64,000 nucleotides of DNA from Pseudoalteromonas sp. '520P1 No. 423' (GCF_001269985.1 NZ_BBZB01000001.1:3224001-3288000), one strand, 5' to 3'; shown: positions 54,156-62,565, counted from the stretch's first letter. Numbers and translations: made by a program. The notes: generated from the letters alone by a model not told the origin.

Positions 54156-56351
54156 ATGCAAGAAAATTATTTGTCTGTGCTTTCAGAACCGGTTAACTTG
54201 ATGTGGGTTTTGATTTCCACTGCTTTGGTATTGCTGATGCAAGTCGGCTTTTGCTTTTTGGAAGTTGGTGCTGTTCGCTCTAAAAATAGTATTAATGTCG
54301 CAGTTAAAAATATATCTGACTTTTGCGTTGCTAATGTGATTTTCCTGATCTTTGGCTTTGCGATTATGTTTAGTAACAACACGGCTATTTTTAATACTGA
54401 CTACCTTATGTTGCATAACGTTGATTCTACAGCTTTATTCTGTTTTTTTGTATTTCAAGCTATGTTTTGCGGCACTGCATCTACCATTTTATCGGGCTCA
54501 ATTTCTGAACGAGCAACTTTTTTTGGTTATTTGATCTTGGCAATATTTGTTTCAGCAATAATTTACCCAGTATTTGGCCGTATGGCTTGGGGAGGGGCCA
54601 TAGAGTCTGAAAAAACGGGTTGGTTGAATCAGCAGGGTTTTGTCGATTTCGCAGGCTCTAGTGTTGTACATTCTGTTGGCGGCTGGGTTGCATTGGCTGC
54701 CATCATTATTATTGGCCCACGTATCGGTCGCTTTACTAAAGGCATACAAAAAATTCAAGGCCATAATATCCCCATGTCAACAACAGGTACTATTTTTTTG
54801 TGGTTTGGTTGGATTGGATTTAACGCCGGTAGTACTTTAGCAATAAACGACAGTGTACCTAAAATCATACTCAATACAAATACTGCTGCGGCATTCGGCG
54901 GGTTAACAACACTGATTTTAACGTGGATGTTGATGAAAAAACCCAATGTCCCCCACATTTTAAATGGAGTCTTAGCCGGTCTTGTCAGTATTACAGCAAG
55001 TTGTCATGCAGTTGAAGTGTACGAAGCAGCTGCAATTGGTGTGTTAGGTGCCATAATATATTTATATTCATCACATTTACTTGATAAATTTGAAATCGAT
55101 GATGTTGTAGGTGCTGTGCCAGTACATGGTTTCTGTGGGTTGTGGGGCACACTCGCTGTTGCTTTATTCGGAAGTAATCAAGCACTTGGTACAGGATTGA
55201 ATTTTGGGCAACAATTATTCATTCAACTTATCGGTGGGACTGTGTGTTTTGTTCTTGCATTTGGTGGTACGTATATTTTTTTACTATTTATCAATAAATT
55301 GATTGCATTAAGGGTGAGTAAAGAGCACGAAATAAATGGGTTAAATGTATCTGAGCACGATGCCTCTACTGAGATTTTAGATTTGCTTTACTGTATGGAA
55401 ACGCAAAAGACTAATGGCGATTTTAGTGAACAGGTTTACGTAGAACCGCATACAGAGGTTGGACAGATCGCCGCTGAGTACAATCGCGTATTGGATAAAG
55501 TAAATGAAGAAATGAATATATCTATCGAAGCCAGAAAATTAGTAGAGCTTGAGCATAAAAGAACCACTGATAGTATTAATTATTCCTCCTTGATTCAACA
55601 TGCAATCATTCCAAATGATACTCTGTTTAAACACTTTTTTAGCGACCACTTCACCTATTGGAAGCCTCGCGATGTAATTGGTGGGGATATCTATTTATTT
55701 GATGTATTTAAAAAACGAAATGAATGTTTATTAATGGTTATTGACTGTACAGGACATGGCGTTCCCGGAGCATTTGTTACTATGTTGGTAAAAGCCATAG
55801 AGCGCCAGGTGATAGGTAAGATTAATGGAAATAATGATATCGATATCAGTCCTGCTTGGATACTAGCTTATTTTAACAAAGCGATAAAGACTCTTTTACA
55901 TCAAGAGGGTAAGCAAAGCAAATGTAATGCAGGCTTTGATGGTGGTATTATTTTATATAATAAAAATACAAATACAGTAAAGTATGCTGGTGCTCAATTG
56001 CCTTTATTTATGATTCAAGAGGGTGAGATTGAATTGATCAAAGGCGACAAACATTCAGTGGGATACCGTAGCTGTGATTTTGACTTCGTGTACAAAGATC
56101 ATGAAATCATCATAGATAAAGAGACTTATATTTATCTAACAACGGATGGCTATATTGATCAAATTGGTGGTGATAAAAATTTCCCTTATGGTAAAAATAG
56201 ATTTAAAAAGACGTTGTTAGAAGTACATCACAAAAATATGATAAAGCAAAAACAAACGCTGATAAAAAATATCCATGAATACCAAAAACAAGAGGAAACG
56301 ACAGATGACATTACAGTCATAGGAATAAAAATTAGTAACATAAATTGTTAA
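54156..56351 (+). CDS. Ammonium transporter fused to SpoIIE/PP2C phosphatase (putative ammonium sensor)
   Basis: A 731-residue fusion. Residues 1-385 form an eleven-helix Amt channel: SGSISERATFFG near 113-124, VDFAGSSVVHSVGGWVA with D164 and pore His H172, WFGWIGFNAGS with F222, and VPVHGFCGLWGT with the second pore His H324. Residues 395-410 (NGLNVSEHDASTEILD) resemble the linker of Amt proteins carrying signalling domains. A HAMP-like segment follows (about 417-455, GDFSEQVYVEPHTEVGQIAA). The PP2C/SpoIIE domain (about 470-728) keeps its metal aspartates: D511 (GGDIY), D530 (VIDCTGHGVPGAF), D664 (TTDGYIDQ) and D717/D718 (TTDDITVIG). AGGA lies 10 bases before the ATG. Likely role: ammonium-controlled Ser/Thr dephosphorylation of a partner. 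No kinase or anti-sigma gene adjoins it. Confidence 0.9.
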   Translation: MQENYLSVLSEPVNLMWVLISTALVLLMQVGFCFLEVGAVRSKNSINVAVKNISDFCVANVIFLIFGFAIMFSNNTAIFNTDYLMLHNVDSTALFCFFVFQAMFCGTASTILSGSISERATFFGYLILAIFVSAIIYPVFGRMAWGGAIESEKTGWLNQQGFVDFAGSSVVHSVGGWVALAAIIIIGPRIGRFTKGIQKIQGHNIPMSTTGTIFLWFGWIGFNAGSTLAINDSVPKIILNTNTAAAFGGLTTLILTWMLMKKPNVPHILNGVLAGLVSITASCHAVEVYEAAAIGVLGAIIYLYSSHLLDKFEIDDVVGAVPVHGFCGLWGTLAVALFGSNQALGTGLNFGQQLFIQLIGGTVCFVLAFGGTYIFLLFINKLIALRVSKEHEINGLNVSEHDASTEILDLLYCMETQKTNGDFSEQVYVEPHTEVGQIAAEYNRVLDKVNEEMNISIEARKLVELEHKRTTDSINYSSLIQHAIIPNDTLFKHFFSDHFTYWKPRDVIGGDIYLFDVFKKRNECLLMVIDCTGHGVPGAFVTMLVKAIERQVIGKINGNNDIDISPAWILAYFNKAIKTLLHQEGKQSKCNAGFDGGIILYNKNTNTVKYAGAQLPLFMIQEGEIELIKGDKHSVGYRSCDFDFVYKDHEIIIDKETYIYLTTDGYIDQIGGDKNFPYGKNRFKKTLLEVHHKNMIKQKQTLIKNIHEYQKQEETTDDITVIGIKISNINC

Positions 56352-56360
56352 TTAGCCTCA

Positions 56361-56740
56361 GTTCTGCATAAGAAACTCTTTATCTAGCCGAGTTATTCGA
56401 ATTCTTGGCTGTTTTTCTTGAAAAATATATACAATTAATCCACCGATTAAGTTAACCATAAAGCTTATGCTGCTACGATGTCTCGAATGCTCTATCTGAG
56501 ATATATTTTTTAATTGGTAAAAAACAGTTTCAACAATAAAACGCTTTCTAAGCATTCATTTATCGCAAACTTTCATAACTTTGGCTTTCATATTTTTTCT
56601 AATTCCAGTTACAAAATCGATATTTTTTCAGCCAGTTCTGCTTTTAATTTTTTAGATAAGTAATCCTTATCTCCATATGATGAACCCCATAAATTTTTAC
56701 CATATCTGGTATAGGGTTCAAGGCTAGCGCATTTTAATCC
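56361..56740 (-). pseudogene. IS982-like transposase C-terminal relic
   Basis: On the minus strand the frames read NLYGSSYGDKDYLSKKLKAE near 56680, FVTGIRKNMK and KVCDK up to a stop near 56556, then LRKRFIVETVFYQLKNISQI and EHSRHRSSISFMVNLIGGLI. These match the C-terminal third of IS982 transposases (RFxVETVFxQLKNxxxIEHSRHRS). In-frame stops and the missing N-terminal two thirds show a relic. It lies 10 bases after the Amt fusion stop. Confidence 0.75.
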
Positions 56741-56745
56741 CAGAT

Positions 56746-56965
56746 TCTAGCAGGGTTGAGCGATAATCATCGTCTAGTTCTGCCATTTTCTTTTTCCCCG
56801 CCTTAATAGCTGACTTGGTTGTACGGGGCAAGATTACGTGTGTTTAATAAATGAGCTGTAAAACTTTGTCTGCATAATCAATATCGAACGTTGCTTTGAA
56901 ACGCTTAGCTTTCAGACCTTTTTTACAGCTCTTTTCAAGTTTCAACAAATTGAGAACAAGGTGTC
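56746..56965 (-). pseudogene. ISAs1-like transposase C-terminal scraps
   Basis: The minus strand reads KKKMAELDDDYRSTLLES near 56746-56800, nearly the same as the end of the ISAs1 relic at 51459 (KMAGLDDEYRSTLL). Further up it reads LVLNLLKLEKSCKKGLKAKR then FKATFDIDYADKVLQLIY (56850-56970), the terminal part of a related ISAs1/H-repeat protein. So two C-terminal scraps of one family lie in tandem. Borders are approximate. Confidence 0.55.
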
Positions 56966-57172
56966 TAATTACCGACATTAAATAACAATCCCGTTACTGC
57001 TGTATGAGCGACTACTGGTAAGATGATGCACAACACACGTATCAAGCCCAATATAGCGAAATATTTTTTTCATCGCTATACTGGGTAATCAAAATATATC
57101 AACAGGTATAACATTTGCTGTAAAGGAAAATAATCTAACTTTAACTTAATGCTTTTTCCAATTTGGCTGTGA
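56966..57172. other. Degenerate DNA, no gene
   Basis: No credible frame. The sequence includes ATATAGCGAAATATT and TCGCTATACTGGG, an imperfect inverted repeat near 57051-57090, probably part of the surrounding transposon debris. Confidence 0.4.
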
Positions 57173-57328
57173 TTAAGAACTCACATGCTTAATAACTACT
57201 TTTTCTATCATTCGTACTTGAAAAGTAGTAAATTTTATATTTATTATCTCTTCTTTCGCTAGCACAAGTTGACCATTTGGTTCATCAATAATGCGATTAG
57301 CAGGGATTTCAATGTTATCTTTGTCCAT
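57173..57328 (-). CDS. Possible gene fragment, 51 residues
   Basis: Minus-strand frame from an ATG at 57328: MDKDNIEIPANRIIDEPNGQ, LVLAKEEIINIKFTTFQVRM, IEKVVIKHVSS. The amino-acid composition is protein-like and the frame is open for about 12 further codons upstream (LYYRLDSKLHCV before the Met), which suggests the 3' end of a larger truncated gene. No ribosome site. Not recognised. Confidence 0.3.
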   Translation of the reverse strand: MDKDNIEIPANRIIDEPNGQLVLAKEEIINIKFTTFQVRMIEKVVIKHVSS

Positions 57329-57675
57329 CACACAGTGTAATTTCGAATCAAGGCGATAATACAGGTTTAATTAAGATATATCTTAGCAATATATAACAAG
57401 GTACTGTTGGCAGGTATACCAACAAAAAGGACATCGCTTCAAATTAGATCAGTAATAAACTTTTATTTATAAAAGGAAAAACAGCAATTAAAAGCAGACC
57501 GATAAAAAAGAAGGCCTCCACTAAAAAAAGGTAGTGGATAAAATATAGTGGTCACTTGTAGTTTAATATTACTGGTGGCCGAGAGCTGTTCCAGCCCCTT
57601 AAAATAGGTGTTCTCAAACCAACCCCTGCTATATAAAGTAAGTTTTTCTATCATATGTAAATACCTGAAAGAAAT

Positions 57676-57744
57676 TTAAAAATGCTTGGTATCAGCAGCA
57701 GATGCATTTACCGTAACCATTAGCGCACAAATTAAATATTTCAT
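57676..57744 (-). pseudogene. Stump of a secreted-protein gene (signal peptide only)
   Basis: With the Shine-Dalgarno AGGGA 5 bases before it, the ATG at 57744 opens MKYLICALMVTVNASAADTK, then HF and a stop. This is a clean signal peptide with an ASA-A cleavage site and only four or five mature residues. Downstream another frame (57463-57654) stays open but does not look like a mature secreted protein. I read this as the 5' end of a gene whose body was lost. Confidence 0.45.
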
Positions 57745-57920
57745 TTCAATCCCTAATCAATTAAGCCATATTGTAGGCTAAGCATATTATTTGGTTTAAT
57801 GTCAGACTGAGAACAATTTGAAATAATTCCCCCCCAATTCCTGAAAATACTCGTATATTTCATGATGCTTGCTCACCATTTCTATAGAGAGTTAGCTAAA
57901 CACCTACGACATTTTCAGTT

Positions 57921-57952
57921 GCAACACGCCTTGAAGCCATTAAATCTAGATT
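57921..57952 (+). repeat. 32-bp direct repeat, right copy
   Basis: Partner of the copy at 49965-49996 (same strand). It runs straight into the 8-bp tandem repeat, whose first unit begins with the last bases of this copy. Confidence 0.75.
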
Positions 57953-58020
57953 TAGCTGTTTAGCTGTTTAGCTGTTTAGCTGTTTAGCTGTTTAGCTGTT
58001 TAGCTGTTTAGCTGTTTAGC
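57951..58020 (+). repeat. Tandem repeat of TTTAGCTG, about 8.75 copies
   Basis: Eight exact copies of the 8-bp unit TTTAGCTG from 57951 to 58014, then TTTAGC. The array overlaps the 3' end of the DUF3137 gene on the minus strand (stop at 58000-58002), so that gene's last residues (AKQLNS) are encoded by repeat units. Perfect units suggest a young, slippage-prone array. Confidence 0.95.
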
Positions 58021-59005
58021 AATACATGTGAATGTTGATAGTTCTTTTTCAATTGTTGGTAATGCATTTAATTCAAAAGCAGAGGCTTCAAGCCAAGAAG
58101 GTTCTAATAGGTTATCTTTATAATCAATCATAAAAATAGCTTTATTATCAAAAAATTCACACTCTAAACGTGTGGCGTTAGCACTTATCATAAATTCGGT
58201 ATTAAGCTTTAGAATTTGCTCCATCATTACAGGTGTTAAAATATAGCGAGCCATTATCTGGTCATCAGAATACACTTCAAAAAACTTTTCAAAGTCTAAG
58301 TTTTCAAGTGCTACTTTTTCTGTTACTTTGGCATATTTTGTTAACAAGTTTCCTACTTTGCCATAATCACACTTAACCAAAGTATGTGAATTAAAATCAA
58401 AAGGCATGGTCAACGTAATAATGCCACCTTTAAACACATTAACTTGTCCATTTTTAGTTTTCTTATCAAGTTTTAATTCGCTAAACTCAAAATGAATATT
58501 ATCAATTTCTCCATACACATAATCTTCAGTTTTTATAAAATCAAAATAAGGTGATATCGATACTTTTTTATCATATCTTTCGTGAATTTTGATTTAACTG
58601 AATAATTAAAGTCACCGTACATTTTAACAATAATAGGCAATATGGTTTCTTTGTATTGATTTACATAATCAAGCGCCGGTTTATATGCCCAGCCAGTACC
58701 AATACAAAAAGCAAGCAAAATCGGGTAAAGCGCACCTATGTCACTGCCTGTGATTAACCCAAGCACAGATAACGAAATCGCAATAGGCATAACCACCTGT
58801 TTAAAGGTACGATTACGGGTATAAAAAGCTTTTAGCTGTGCCAGCCTAAACTGCTCTATTCCATCTAGTTTAGGCTTTATCTCATTTTCAAATACCGCCA
58901 ACAACTGCTCAGATGGCTAACATCAATTTTTGCAGCGTTGTGTTTACGAAAACGTAATTTAAAGGCTGCTAAATAGCTGCTCAATTCATTTACATTAAAT
59001 GACAT
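58000..59005 (-). pseudogene. DUF3137 family gene, broken by two frameshifts
   Basis: Three frames make one DUF3137 protein of about 335 residues. Frame 1 (ATG 59005, with GGAG 6 bases upstream) reads MSFNVNELSSYLAAFKLRFR. After a one-base shift near 58915 frame 2 gives LAVFENEIKPKLDGIEQFRL and two transmembrane helices (58750-58690). Frame 2 is left at a run of six T (58564-58569); restoring a seventh gives KKVSISPYFDFIKTEDYVYG and frame 3, with the family's typical C-terminal ARYILTPVMMEQIL. The final residues AKQLNS come from the 8-bp repeat. It follows lemA, the usual partner of DUF3137 genes. Decay, phase variation or sequencing errors in homopolymers could explain it. Confidence 0.8.
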
Positions 59006-59020
59006 TGTTAACTCCTGCTA

Positions 59021-59605
59021 TTACTTTAATAATTGAGTCGCATCGACTGGTTTACGCTCACTTTCAGAGATTTGAAAAAATGCCATCACACTCACACCAA
59101 TCAAGCAAGTAATAATATTACCAGGAAATACTTGAATGCTATTTCGCAGCACGCGATTTGCGCTATTAAAATTACGCCTTGCAGCTGAAATATGCGCTTC
59201 AACATCAGAATAAGCACGTTGCGCTTCGATCATAGGTTCATTTGATTTTAACTCTGGGTAATTTTCTACAGCAACTATTAAGCCTGACAATGAGTTTTGT
59301 AATTGTCCTTCTAATTTAAAGCGTTCATCAATATTTGCTAACCCTTTTTCAGTCTTTAAGACTTGAGAGCGTAAACGCGTTACTTCTTCTAATAAAGACT
59401 TTTCATAAGCCATAAATTTATTGGCAATAGCAAGTATGTTCGGAATTAAATCAGTGCGCTTTTTAAGTTTCACATCAATACCTGAAAACGCTTCTTCCAT
59501 TGCATTTCGTTTGGTGATAATTGAAACATACCAGGAATAAAAAACGATAATCAAAACCGCTAAAACACCAATTCCGATCCAATTATTTGATATAAATTCC
59601 AACAT
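59021..59605 (-). CDS. LemA family protein
   Basis: A 194-residue membrane protein. One N-terminal transmembrane helix (about 9-29, GIGVLAVLIIVFYSWYVS) is followed by ITKRNAMEEAFSGIDVKLKK and RTDLIPNILAIANKFMAYEK, the conserved first helices of LemA. Later it has VENYPELKSNEPMIEAQRAY and RRNFNSANRVLRNSIQVFPG. The rest is a helical bundle, and the C-terminal segment GNIITCLIGVSVMAFFQI is also close to LemA. AAGGAAA precedes the ATG. Its partner DUF3137 gene lies 15 bases downstream but is broken. The function of the pair is not established. Confidence 0.92.
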   Translation of the reverse strand: MLEFISNNWIGIGVLAVLIIVFYSWYVSIITKRNAMEEAFSGIDVKLKKRTDLIPNILAIANKFMAYEKSLLEEVTRLRSQVLKTEKGLANIDERFKLEGQLQNSLSGLIVAVENYPELKSNEPMIEAQRAYSDVEAHISAARRNFNSANRVLRNSIQVFPGNIITCLIGVSVMAFFQISESERKPVDATQLLK

Positions 59606-59750
59606 ACTATTTCCTTTTATTATTTTTATTACCTACTGCAATCAAAACTAGCTAATGAGTAAATTAACTATTAATTTCAAATCAACTTACATGCTAAAAA
59701 TTATTTATAAATGAATAATTTTTAGCTCAAAGTCATTAAAAACTGTTTTT
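59606..59750. other. Spacer between lemA and the secreted protein gene
   Basis: 145 AT-rich bases. They include AATTATTTATAAATGAATAATTTTT (two parts of an imperfect palindrome near 59698-59722). Presumed promoter region of lemA; nothing else seen. Confidence 0.4.
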
Positions 59751-60179
59751 TCATCGCATTCTAATTCGCCAGCCATTCTGATTTACATCCATTATAAAAA
59801 CACAACCATCACTAGCACTAAATTTTTTACCATTACTCCATCTAAGAACTACCTGTGACACATCTGGCTGGGTTTTAGTGGACATACGTTTTTCTGTTAC
59901 AATATAACCACCTGCTTTATCCAACTTTTTTTGTCTTCTTTTTGCCCATTTAACTATCATAGCTTCAACTTTTGCAGCTTTATCACCTTCGAACCATTTT
60001 TTTTCAACAAACGTTTTTAGCAGCTCTATATCATTATCTTTTTGTGCATTTTGATAAATATCACATTTTTCGATAAATATCGGATCTTGATTATCTTTTG
60101 CAGTGAAACCAACATTAGGTATAGCCTGTGCAGATGAACAAATAGCTAATAAACATCCACCCATTAAAAATTTTTTCAT
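59751..60179 (-). CDS. Secreted protein of unknown function
   Basis: A 142-residue protein with a signal peptide (about 1-19, MKKFLMGGCLLAICSSAQA). The mature part has a helical, Lys-rich middle (KVEAMIVKWAKRRQKKLDKA) and a beta-rich end (VSQVVLRWSNGKKFSASDGC, then VFIMDVNQNGWRIRMR). Two mature Cys (near 39 and 127) could pair in the periplasm. GGAG-like AGGAGAAAA lies before the ATG. Same strand as, and 20 bases after, the next secreted protein gene, so the two probably form one unit. Not recognised. Confidence 0.7.
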   Translation of the reverse strand: MKKFLMGGCLLAICSSAQAIPNVGFTAKDNQDPIFIEKCDIYQNAQKDNDIELLKTFVEKKWFEGDKAAKVEAMIVKWAKRRQKKLDKAGGYIVTEKRMSTKTQPDVSQVVLRWSNGKKFSASDGCVFIMDVNQNGWRIRMR

Positions 60180-60199
60180 TATTTTCTCCTATAAATTTT

Positions 60200-60979
60200 T
60201 TAGTACCCGCCTTTACCTTCTAATGCTTGTGACATCTGCTGAACAGGTATATCCATTGGTTTTATTTTAAACTGCTCTTGATATGTAAATATGTTTAAAG
60301 GTATTGAATGACTTGAACTTTTAGAAAATTTAAAAGTGTAACCTGTTGAAATTTCTTCATAACTTTTGAACAATTCAAAACCTTGATATTTAATAATATG
60401 TAACAGTTCTATTGGTAGGTTATCGAAATGACCAATACTTGTTTTAGCTAAAACTTGATAATTAAAAGCTTGTTGTTGGATGAGCGCTAAATCAGCTGGG
60501 GTGAGTTGAAGCTCTGACGCCAAGGCAGTTTCAATTCGATACAAAAGCTCACCTTGCTGATAGCCGTTATAAACTCCCATTTTAGCCAGTTCAAACAGAA
60601 TATTATTATCTTCATCATTACTTGGATCTGCGGACATCTGCATCATGTTATTAATTTGTTCTTGCGTGTCTAGTTTTATGCCTTGCTTTAACATTTGCGC
60701 TTTAGCAAATTCAATCGCAACCGATTGAGACATCTTTTGTGCAATGCTTGTTTTCACATTAATGAGATAATGCGCTTTATGATTAATGCCTATTAAAGAA
60801 AAATGTTCATTTGGCATTATGAAATCATTTCTAACTGCATTTTCACTAACATACAACACACTTTTACCTATGTTTTTATCTGCTTTGAAAATATCAAATT
60901 CAAGCGTAATATCAGCATAAGTTAAAAATGGTTTAAGCAAAAATAATGAACAAAAAAAACACACTATATTTTTTTTCAT
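60200..60979 (-). CDS. Secreted protein of unknown function
   Basis: A 259-residue protein from the ATG at 60979 (GGAA 6 bases upstream); the frame is open for 6 more codons but that start has no ribosome site. Signal peptide about 1-22 (FFCSLFLLKPFLTYA). The mature part begins DITLEFDIFKADKNIGKSVL, then ENAVRNDFIMPNEHFSLIGI and a helical domain, ending near IPVQQMSQALEGKGGY. The opening beta strands resemble proteins that read out an envelope cofactor or lipid, but I cannot name a family. It lies upstream of the smaller secreted protein. Confidence 0.65.
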   Translation of the reverse strand: MKKNIVCFFCSLFLLKPFLTYADITLEFDIFKADKNIGKSVLYVSENAVRNDFIMPNEHFSLIGINHKAHYLINVKTSIAQKMSQSVAIEFAKAQMLKQGIKLDTQEQINNMMQMSADPSNDEDNNILFELAKMGVYNGYQQGELLYRIETALASELQLTPADLALIQQQAFNYQVLAKTSIGHFDNLPIELLHIIKYQGFELFKSYEEISTGYTFKFSKSSSHSIPLNIFTYQEQFKIKPMDIPVQQMSQALEGKGGY

Positions 60980-61059
60980 GGAACTTTCCGCTAGCAAGCA
61001 TTTAAATAAATCCCGACAATGTCAGTGTCCTAATTAAAATTAAAACACTGAGTCTGGGT

Positions 61060-62565
61060 TTATAAGTATAAAGGCGACTTTAAAACTAGCTCTACACGTC
61101 GATTTTTTTGCATATTTTGCATGGTATTATTAGCAGCATCAGGTGAAACTGGACCAATACCTATTGCATGCAACCTCTCAGGCTTTATTTGATATTTTTG
61201 AAACAAAGTATCAACAATAGTATTAGCGCGTTTTTCTGATAGGGATTGGTTATATTGATAAGACCCTTGGTTATCAGTATGCCCAACCACATAGATAGAT
61301 ATTTTTTTATTCTTTTTGAGAAACTTTGCAATTTCATTCAATTGAGGCTCTGAGCCTTTTTTTAAAGTTGCTTTGTCGTAATCAAACTCGATTCCGTATA
61401 ATGATACACGCCCATTCGTTTTAATTTCTTCGTTTAACTTTTCACTTGCAACATTTAAATTAACCTTTGTAAGTGGTTTAGTTTCTATGATGTCTATCGT
61501 CATTTCTAAAGGCAAGTGCGCATATCTTTTATTAAAGTAGCCAGTTAAATAAATATCCCCAGCATCATCTTTTTTTACTGCAGAGAAAAAGTAGTAATTT
61601 GACTTTTTGTCCATATTATAAAAATCAAAGCCATGCTTTGTTGCAAAAACAGTATTATCGTAATTGTTGCGTATTAAATAATTACCACACGTTTTAGCTT
61701 TACACTGAAAAAGAATATCTATGTCGTTATCAATTAAAGCTTGCTCATAATTTTTCCAGACAAGTAAAGGACTAAGCTTTTTATCCATTTCATAGTTCAA
61801 AGTTGTCACTTTGCCAGCAATCGACTTTTTAGCAGGTTTTTTCTTAGCGATATCAAGTATCAAAGGATATTGTTCAAACTCAATAACCGACTGTTTAGTA
61901 ATATATGCGCTTGGAAAGCGTGTGATTAATGGATGATCTTGTCCACCTTTGGCGTCTTTTTTAGCTGTTTTTAATTTTTTATAATCTAATAAGTTAACTT
62001 TGTAATTATCATTAACTTTAATATTTGCTTTGGGTAAGTCTGTAGAAAATATTTGTTCATATGCGATTTTAAGGTTATTTTGGTAATCTAACTTTGCAGA
62101 AACCATTAATCCAATTTCTGAGCCTGCTTGCATTTTACTTGCTGAAATGATCGCTAATGATTTATTGTTAAATATATCGTGTCCCTGATAGGTTTTATAA
62201 CGATATGAGTCAGTATTCGCAAAGCGTTGAAGTAATTTATTACCGCATGTTTTATCAATGCAGTTCACATGAATGTTAAACCCATTACTTTTTAACTCTG
62301 TAGCGTAATCTTTAATTAGTTGGCTATAATGAACACCTTTGCCTTTTACTATATATGATGCGCCATAATACTCACCTGAAATTAACTTCGTAAAGTTTTC
62401 AGATTTAATATCTGTGTCACGCATGTGTTTATAATCAACATAATTATATTTAGTTGAAGACTCTCTTTTAGAATCTGGATAAGGAGATAAGATCAGGCTT
62501 TGACTGTTAGCGTGCGCATAACTCGATGCAAAAACACATACGGCTAGGTAATAAAAAAATTTCAC
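61060..62565 (-). CDS. OmpA family protein with duplicated N-terminal (DUF4892-like) domain
   Basis: A 501-residue exported protein. Signal peptide about 1-19. Two related domains follow: residues about 25-200 (KGVHYSQLIKDYATELKSNG, then FNIHVNCIDKTCGNKLLQRF) and about 210-370 (LLVWKNYEQALIDNDIDILF, then QCKAKTCGNYLIRNNYDNTV). Each contains the same C(x)nCGN pattern, so this is an internal duplication. The C-terminal peptidoglycan-binding OmpA domain begins near 385 (GIEFDYDKATLKKGSEPQLN) and includes IYVVGHTDNQGSYQYNQSLS. It should attach the protein to the cell wall. The role is unknown. Confidence 0.85.
   Translation of the reverse strand: MKFFYYLAVCVFASSYAHANSQSLILSPYPDSKRESSTKYNYVDYKHMRDTDIKSENFTKLISGEYYGASYIVKGKGVHYSQLIKDYATELKSNGFNIHVNCIDKTCGNKLLQRFANTDSYRYKTYQGHDIFNNKSLAIISASKMQAGSEIGLMVSAKLDYQNNLKIAYEQIFSTDLPKANIKVNDNYKVNLLDYKKLKTAKKDAKGGQDHPLITRFPSAYITKQSVIEFEQYPLILDIAKKKPAKKSIAGKVTTLNYEMDKKLSPLLVWKNYEQALIDNDIDILFQCKAKTCGNYLIRNNYDNTVFATKHGFDFYNMDKKSNYYFFSAVKKDDAGDIYLTGYFNKRYAHLPLEMTIDIIETKPLTKVNLNVASEKLNEEIKTNGRVSLYGIEFDYDKATLKKGSEPQLNEIAKFLKKNKKISIYVVGHTDNQGSYQYNQSLSEKRANTIVDTLFQKYQIKPERLHAIGIGPVSPDAANNTMQNMQKNRRVELVLKSPLYL

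Noticed and set aside
57463..57654. 63-residue minus-strand open frame as a gene
   Set aside because: No ribosome site and an odd aromatic, low-charge composition; it lies in transposon debris after a truncated signal-peptide stump.
57951..58020. Array of short repeats as a CRISPR
   Set aside because: Units are 8 bp and adjacent with no spacers; it is a simple tandem repeat.
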